From positions 1-64,000 of the forward strand of contig MFPT01000008.1 in NCBI GenBank assembly GCA_001782805.1: DNA of 64,000 nt, given 5' to 3'. This DNA comes from Candidatus Magasanikbacteria bacterium RIFCSPHIGHO2_01_FULL_41_23 (GTDB lineage Bacteria; Patescibacteria; ABY1; Magasanikbacterales; UBA922). This document shows positions 59,257-64,000 of the stretch, piece by piece (the stretch's first letter is position 1; each line of letters opens with the position of its first letter). The position numbers were made by a program, and so were the translations under genes. The notes beneath the pieces were generated by a model. It ran no database searches and was not told the DNA's origin. It worked only from the letters and a program-made list of their open reading frames with translations.

Positions 59257-60489
59257 ATGGAAAATAAAGGCAAAATTTTAATTGTTACGCCACGTTTCCC
59301 CATACCGACCGCCGGTGCTTGTGAGCAAGACCGGTTGGAAGGGATCAAACAGCTTAAGCGTCTCGGATATGATATCAGAGTGATAGGAAAAATTTTTGAT
59401 TTCCAAGACAAAAGTAAAATTGAATCTTTTTCAAAAGAGTTTGGTATCCACGTGGAAACGGTGCCATATATCTATACAAGGAAAAGAGATCATTTGGAAA
59501 AAATACGTTATTATATAAAACGATTTTTGTGGCCACCGTATTGGGACGGCGCGGCCGCTGAGTTTACTGAGCCGAACATCCGGCGCGTTGTTAGGGAATC
59601 TCTGCAAACATTTAAGCCCGATGTTGTTTGGTTTGACTATACCTATCTGTGGCCTTTGTATAAGGAAATTAAACAGAAAAATATTCCTATTATTACTCGT
59701 TCAATTAATTTTGAACCTCGACATTTTCTTGAAGAAGATGGCCTATCGTTGATCAATCTTATTCGTTGCCTCCCCAAGTTTATAAGTGAAATATTGGTAG
59801 CCAGGAGGAGTGACTGCATAGTTGCTCTTAATCCCAATGAAGCGAAAATATATGCAGCACTTGGTGCGAAACAAGTTTTTGTCCTTCCTTTACGAAAATT
59901 ACCAGCTCTCATCGGAAAAAATACTGATATAAAAGACAATCACCCGTTACATGTTTTATATATGAGTTCTTCTTATACGGTTGCTCATAATCAGAGAGCG
60001 CTTCGCCTTCTCTTGAATAAAATAATTCCAATAATTCATCAAAAATATCCTAATCAATTCGTATTTCATTTTTCTGGATCAAAACTCCCGCCCAGCTTGT
60101 TTACTTTTATTGATGGCAAGACAGTAAAATATGAAGGTTATATTCCCATTGACCAGATGGAGTCTTTTTTGGCGAGGATTGATATTGTGGTAAGCCCATC
60201 TTCAAAAAAAGTAGGAATGCAACAGAAAGTCTTTGAGCCTCTAGTGCGGGGAATACCTCTTGTTACCTCTCCTTGCAATATTGTCGGTTATCCTTTTTAT
60301 CACGAAGAGTCTGTCCTACTCGCTGTCACTCCGGATCAGTATGTGGATGCTTTACAAAAACTTCGAGATTATGATCTTCGTAAAAAATTATCAAAAAATG
60401 CGGTGGATATAGCCACTACTTTATTTTCCAGGGAAATAGTAGATTCAACCGGTCAGTCAATTATTGACAGTACTAAGAAATTAGACTAA
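59257..60489 (+). CDS. Glycosyltransferase (GT4/GT-B type)
   Basis: The 410-residue protein has an N-terminal PRFPIPTAGACEQDRLEGI, LYMSSSYTVAHNQRALRLLL at the hinge, and VSPSSKKVGMQQKVFEPLVRGIP in the C-terminal donor site. The pattern fits a GT4-like enzyme with unusual spacing. It starts 2 bases after the GT2 gene. Its substrate is unknown. Confidence 0.8.
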   Translation: MENKGKILIVTPRFPIPTAGACEQDRLEGIKQLKRLGYDIRVIGKIFDFQDKSKIESFSKEFGIHVETVPYIYTRKRDHLEKIRYYIKRFLWPPYWDGAAAEFTEPNIRRVVRESLQTFKPDVVWFDYTYLWPLYKEIKQKNIPIITRSINFEPRHFLEEDGLSLINLIRCLPKFISEILVARRSDCIVALNPNEAKIYAALGAKQVFVLPLRKLPALIGKNTDIKDNHPLHVLYMSSSYTVAHNQRALRLLLNKIIPIIHQKYPNQFVFHFSGSKLPPSLFTFIDGKTVKYEGYIPIDQMESFLARIDIVVSPSSKKVGMQQKVFEPLVRGIPLVTSPCNIVGYPFYHEESVLLAVTPDQYVDALQKLRDYDLRKKLSKNAVDIATTLFSREIVDSTGQSIIDSTKKLD

Positions 60490-60530
60490 GATAATCTTTA
60501 TTAAGTAGTAAATAGAATGATAAAATAAGT

Positions 60531-61814
60531 ATGAAAAAAATACAGGCTAGCACAAAAGAAAGAAAAACGTGTAGAATCTCAGGAGAAAAATTGATTCCAC
60601 TTTTCTCTTTGGGTGAATTATTTGTTTCTGATTTTATTGCAGATGGTGTCTCGCCTCAACAAAAAAAAGTAGAATTACAATTTTGTCTTGCACCAAAATC
60701 AGGATTAGTTCAACTCGCACACTCAGCACCCGTTGATGATATGTATAGAAATTATTGGTACCGATCAGGGACTAATACTGCCATGAAGGGTGAATTACGA
60801 CAAATTGCTGAATCAGCACAGGCACTTGTCCGACATGAGAGAGGTGATTTGTTTGTTGATATTGGGTGTAATGACGGCACCCTTTTAAGTTTTGTAGACA
60901 CGACCATGGTTCGAGTGGGGTTTGATCCAGCAAAAAATAACTTTAAAGAGGCATCTAAAAAATATGCAAATTTAATTATCAATGATTATTTTACGGCAGC
61001 ATCTTTTTTAAAATCACGTTTCAAGAATAAAAAGGCAAAAATCATTACATCAATTGCCATGTTCTATGACTTGGAAGATCCGCACGCCTTTGTAGAAGAT
61101 GTAAAATCTATCCTTGATACAGAAGGGTTATGGGTCATTCAGATGAGCTATCTTCCTCTCATGTTACAGCAGTTAGCTTTTGATAATATTTGCCATGAAC
61201 ATTTAGAATATTATAGTCTTTCTTCATTGAAATTTTTGTTAGACAAACACGGTTTGGTGATAGTAGATTGTCAATTAAATGATATAAACGGAGGGAGCTT
61301 TCGAATCTATATTAGAAAACAGGAGGCGAACCCGATCACTTTCGCAAATGCTCCGTGGAGAGATGTGGCTCGGTATCGAGTAGCCAGCATCCTTTCTCAC
61401 GAAGAAAAATTAAAGCTAAAAGATGTCCAGACTTATAAAGAGTTCTATTTTCAAATAGAACTTTTAAAGAAAAAGACTGTTTCCTTCATTAAGAAAGAAA
61501 AAGCCAAGGGGAAGAAAATCTGGGCATACGGAGCCTCTACAAAAGGTAATACTTTGCTGCAATGGTTTGGACTTGATCATACTCTGATAGATGGTGTGGC
61601 CGAAAGACAGTCTACGAAATATGGGCTAAAGACTATTGGTACAAATATTCCCATTTATTCTGAATCAGTCATGCGCGACGCCAAGCCTGATTATGCTCTG
61701 GTCTTGCCATGGCACTTTATAGAAGAATTTCAAAGACGAGAACAGGATTTTTTAAAAAGCGGAGGAAAATTCATCGTGCCATGTCCTCAATTTGAGATTT
61801 TATCCTACTCATAA
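60531..61814 (+). CDS. Sugar C-methyltransferase-like SAM methyltransferase
   Basis: The 427-residue protein has the three-part plan of NDP-hexose C-methyltransferases. The N-terminal zinc-finger region is degenerate (CRISGEKL and FCLAPKSGLVQL each show one Cys where two are usual). A Rossmann methyltransferase core carries DIGCNDGTLLSF and FDNICHEHLEYYS, and a C-terminal domain carries WAYGASTKGNTLLQ. The C-terminus overlaps the first in-frame codons of the GMD gene. It probably methylates a dehydrated nucleotide sugar. Confidence 0.8.
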   Translation: MKKIQASTKERKTCRISGEKLIPLFSLGELFVSDFIADGVSPQQKKVELQFCLAPKSGLVQLAHSAPVDDMYRNYWYRSGTNTAMKGELRQIAESAQALVRHERGDLFVDIGCNDGTLLSFVDTTMVRVGFDPAKNNFKEASKKYANLIINDYFTAASFLKSRFKNKKAKIITSIAMFYDLEDPHAFVEDVKSILDTEGLWVIQMSYLPLMLQQLAFDNICHEHLEYYSLSSLKFLLDKHGLVIVDCQLNDINGGSFRIYIRKQEANPITFANAPWRDVARYRVASILSHEEKLKLKDVQTYKEFYFQIELLKKKTVSFIKKEKAKGKKIWAYGASTKGNTLLQWFGLDHTLIDGVAERQSTKYGLKTIGTNIPIYSESVMRDAKPDYALVLPWHFIEEFQRREQDFLKSGGKFIVPCPQFEILSYS

Positions 61815-61827
61815 TGAAGCTGTTCGT

Positions 61828-62817
61828 ATGAATAATAGTAAGAAAGCTTTAATTACTGGTATTTCTGGACAAGACGGTAGCTATCTTGCTGAATTATTAT
61901 TGTCCAAAGGATATGAGGTGCATGGTATTGTCCGTCGATCAAGTAGCGTGGTCAGGGAACGGCTGGAACATTTGTATCCACAATATCAAAATAAACTTTT
62001 ATTCCTCCATTATGGCGATATGATGGATGGTAGTAGTCTTGCTCGTTTGCTTTACACTATTCAGCCGGATGAAATTTATAATCTAGCTGCCCAAAGCCAC
62101 GTTAAAATTAGTTTTGATATTCCCGAGTATACTGCCGATGTTGGTGCTATCGGAGTTGTTCGTCTGTTGGAGTCAATACGTGATACCGGTATTAAGACTA
62201 AATTCTATCAAGCCTCTAGTAGTGAAATGTTTGGAAAAATTTTAGAAACACCACAAAAAGAAACCACACCATTTTATCCGCGCAGTCCCTATGCTTGCGC
62301 CAAAGCTTTTGCACATTACATTGCGGTTAATTACCGCGAGAGCTATGGTTTATTCACTTGTGGTGGCATTTTGTTTAATCATGAATCGCCACGCCGCGGA
62401 GAGAATTTTGTTACTCGTAAAATTACTCTTGGCGTAGCGAGTATATTGGCCGGTAAAGAGAAGAATATACACCTAGGCAATTTAGATGCCAAGCGTGATT
62501 GGGGGTATGCGCCTGATTATGTAGAGGCAATGTGGCGGATGTTGCAGTACCCTGAACCAGATGATTATGTAATCGCGACCGAGGAAACACACTCAGTAAG
62601 AGAATTTGCTGAAGAAGCTTTCAAATTGGTAAATCTCGATTGGGAAAAGTATGTAATTGCAGACGAAAAATATTTTCGTCCTGCGGAAGTCGATTTATTG
62701 GTTGGTGATGCTACAAAAGCTCGCGAAAAATTGGGTTGGCGGCCGACTATCAAGTTTAAACAACTCGTAAAAATAATGGTAGAGGCGGACTGCGAGACGC
62801 TTGGTATTAGTATTTAA
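61828..62817 (+). CDS. gmd: GDP-mannose 4,6-dehydratase family protein
   Basis: The ATG at 61828 (MNNSKKAL) is preferred over in-frame codons in the upstream gene. The 329-residue extended SDR has GISGQDGSYLAELLL, SSSEMFGK, SPYACAKAFAHY (YxxxK) and LFNHESPRRGENFVTRKI, which match GMD closely. It converts GDP-mannose to GDP-4-keto-6-deoxymannose, precursor of fucose, rhamnose and perosamine. A related gene follows 18 bases later. Confidence 0.9.
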   Translation: MNNSKKALITGISGQDGSYLAELLLSKGYEVHGIVRRSSSVVRERLEHLYPQYQNKLLFLHYGDMMDGSSLARLLYTIQPDEIYNLAAQSHVKISFDIPEYTADVGAIGVVRLLESIRDTGIKTKFYQASSSEMFGKILETPQKETTPFYPRSPYACAKAFAHYIAVNYRESYGLFTCGGILFNHESPRRGENFVTRKITLGVASILAGKEKNIHLGNLDAKRDWGYAPDYVEAMWRMLQYPEPDDYVIATEETHSVREFAEEAFKLVNLDWEKYVIADEKYFRPAEVDLLVGDATKAREKLGWRPTIKFKQLVKIMVEADCETLGISI

Positions 62818-62835
62818 GAGTTAGCGCAAAATTAA

Positions 62836-63819
62836 ATGTCAAAAAAGACGGCTTTTATAACTGGAATTACCGGTCAAGACGGCGCGTATCTGGCGCAGTT
62901 TTTGTTAGAAAAAAAATATCAGGTAATCGGCTTAACTCATTCCTCGGAACGTCAAAGAATGTGGCGCTTGGATTATCTGGGTATACACGATCGAATAAAA
63001 ATAATTTCAGGAAGTCTTCTTAATAACAAGTTCATAAAAAAAATACTGAGCGAGTACCAACCACGGGAAATATACAATTTGGCGGGCGAATCAAATGTCG
63101 CAAAGTCTTGGGAACATCCGCAGGATACCTTCTTAATTAATAGTTTTGTCGTGGCTCAGTTGTTGGAGAATATTCGAGTGTACGCCCCTACCACCCGACT
63201 ATTTCAAGCTTCCAGTGCCGAAATTTATGGCAACTCGTTACAACCAGCTACTGAAGAAATCAATTCTTTTTCGCCTTTGAATCCCTATGCTACTTCAAAA
63301 TTGGCGGCACATTTTTTGATAAGAAATTACCGCGAACAATATAATTTATTTTTAAGCAACGGGGTGTTATTTACACATACTTCGCCGCTGCAAATAGATT
63401 CCGCCTTCGTTAAAAATATCGTCCGCGGTGTAGCTAAAATTTTTTTGGGTCAGACGGATTGTATTATTATTGGAGATATTCGTATGCAAAGAGATTTTTC
63501 TTTTGCCGGCGATGTAGTTGGTGCGATGTGGCTGATACTGCAACAAAAACAGCCACGAGATTTTATTATTTCTTCCGGCATTACTCGAACTGTAGAAGAG
63601 TTTGTTGAATTAGCTTTTGAGTGTGTTGGTATTAAAAAATGGCGTCGGTATATTAGAAAAAATCCGGAGTTAATTGGAAAACGAAGTTTACGAAAAATGT
63701 CAGGCTCTAACGAGGCTTTAAAAAAAATTGGCTGGAAGCCAAAGGTCAGCCTAGACCAGTTAGTAAACATGATGATGGATTTTGAGTTAAAAAATACCAA
63801 AAAAGATTTTATTTTATGA
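62836..63819 (+). CDS. GMD-family SDR, possibly the partner reductase
   Basis: The 327-residue protein resembles GMD in GITGQDGAYLAQFLL, SSAEIYGN and NPYATSKLAAH (YxxxK). It differs at the mannose-contact region (LFTHTSPLQIDSAFVKNI) and lacks the RRG pattern of true GMD. It might be a 4-reductase (RMD-like), a second dehydratase or an epimerase. It probably completes a GDP-deoxysugar with the preceding gene. Confidence 0.8.
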   Translation: MSKKTAFITGITGQDGAYLAQFLLEKKYQVIGLTHSSERQRMWRLDYLGIHDRIKIISGSLLNNKFIKKILSEYQPREIYNLAGESNVAKSWEHPQDTFLINSFVVAQLLENIRVYAPTTRLFQASSAEIYGNSLQPATEEINSFSPLNPYATSKLAAHFLIRNYREQYNLFLSNGVLFTHTSPLQIDSAFVKNIVRGVAKIFLGQTDCIIIGDIRMQRDFSFAGDVVGAMWLILQQKQPRDFIISSGITRTVEEFVELAFECVGIKKWRRYIRKNPELIGKRSLRKMSGSNEALKKIGWKPKVSLDQLVNMMMDFELKNTKKDFIL

Positions 63820-64000
63820 ATGAAAAAATATTTATTTCCATTGCCACTTATAATGAAAAGGAAAATATAGAAAAACTAATTCGAAGAATTTTTGATCTAA
63901 AGATTAATAATTTGTCAGTGATAGTAGTGGACGACAATTCACCTGATGGCACTAGTGCAGTGGTGAAAAAAATGCAAAATCAATTTCCTTCTATTTTTTT
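63816..64000 (+). CDS. Glycosyltransferase family 2, partial (runs off window end)
   Basis: The ATG at 63816 overlaps the previous stop (ATGA). The first 61 residues contain SIATYNEKENIEKLI and VVDDNSPDGTSAVV, the start of a polyprenol-monophosphomannose-synthase-like GT2. The rest lies outside the window. Confidence 0.85.
   Translation, partial: MNEKIFISIATYNEKENIEKLIRRIFDLKINNLSVIVVDDNSPDGTSAVVKKMQNQFPSIF

Noticed and set aside
1..64000. CRISPR array
   Set aside because: No set of regularly spaced identical repeats with unique spacers was seen; repeated blocks are coding Cys repeats or palindromes.
1..64000. Alternative genetic code with TGA as Gly (as in Gracilibacteria/SR1)
   Set aside because: Many genes end cleanly at TGA with ATGA overlaps, and no conserved protein needs read-through.

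Overview
The window looks like part of a chromosome of a Candidatus Patescibacteria (CPR, Parcubacteria-like) bacterium. This is inferred from the small AT-rich coding style, many genes without a clear Shine-Dalgarno site, TGA used as an ordinary stop, a DUF5667-type protein downstream of an ECF sigma factor, an S-layer-like surface protein of about 1250 residues, a giant 2831-residue protein and very long surface-glycan loci. No taxonomic marker search was possible.

Layout. 1-3.35 kb (minus strand): translation core with tRNA-Asp, two GIY-YIG nucleases, infC-rpmI-rplT, tmRNA and smpB, plus tRNA relics and palindromic elements. 3.4-15.3 kb (plus): membrane and envelope genes (pseudo-HtrA, Wzz-like protein) and the giant protein carrying a metallophosphoesterase domain. 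15.3-22.4 kb: accessory island of four strikingly GC-rich genes (zinc-ribbon membrane protein, exported beta-rich protein, two Cys-rich Asp-rich lipoproteins), each behind an AT-richer hairpin leader, with an odd tRNA in the middle. 22.5-31.2 kb: AAA/DUF4143 ATPase, Wzy-like ligase, radical SAM, glycosyltransferases, a toxin-antitoxin pair and an anchored glycoside-hydrolase-like protein.

31.3-36.8 kb (minus): the most interesting locus. A response regulator, a 36-residue peptide ending in PPWSG, a polytopic histidine kinase, a terpene-cyclase-like bidomain protein and a polyprenyl diphosphate synthase lie head to tail (gaps of 2, 6 and 2 bases among the last four), closed by a terminator. 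The layout recalls the Bacillus ComQXPA pheromone system, in which ComQ prenylates a Trp near the C-terminus of ComX, with an added cyclase-like gene. I infer a prenylated-peptide or terpenoid signalling system; this is not proven.

36.8-46.2 kb: surface proteins, an HTH regulator with tandem candidate operators, ECF sigma factor plus DUF5667 protein, and the S-layer-like gene behind a hairpin leader. 46.2-64 kb: a large surface-polysaccharide locus with TPR protein, Wzy ligase, UXS-type epimerase, at least six GT4 enzymes, two GT2 enzymes (one cut by the window end), a UbiA/HAD/SDR trio like decaprenyl-phospho-pentose synthesis, a sugar C-methyltransferase and two GDP-mannose dehydratase-family enzymes. 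Recurrent themes are palindromic elements (some inside coding genes), hairpin leaders on surface-protein genes and leaderless promoters.
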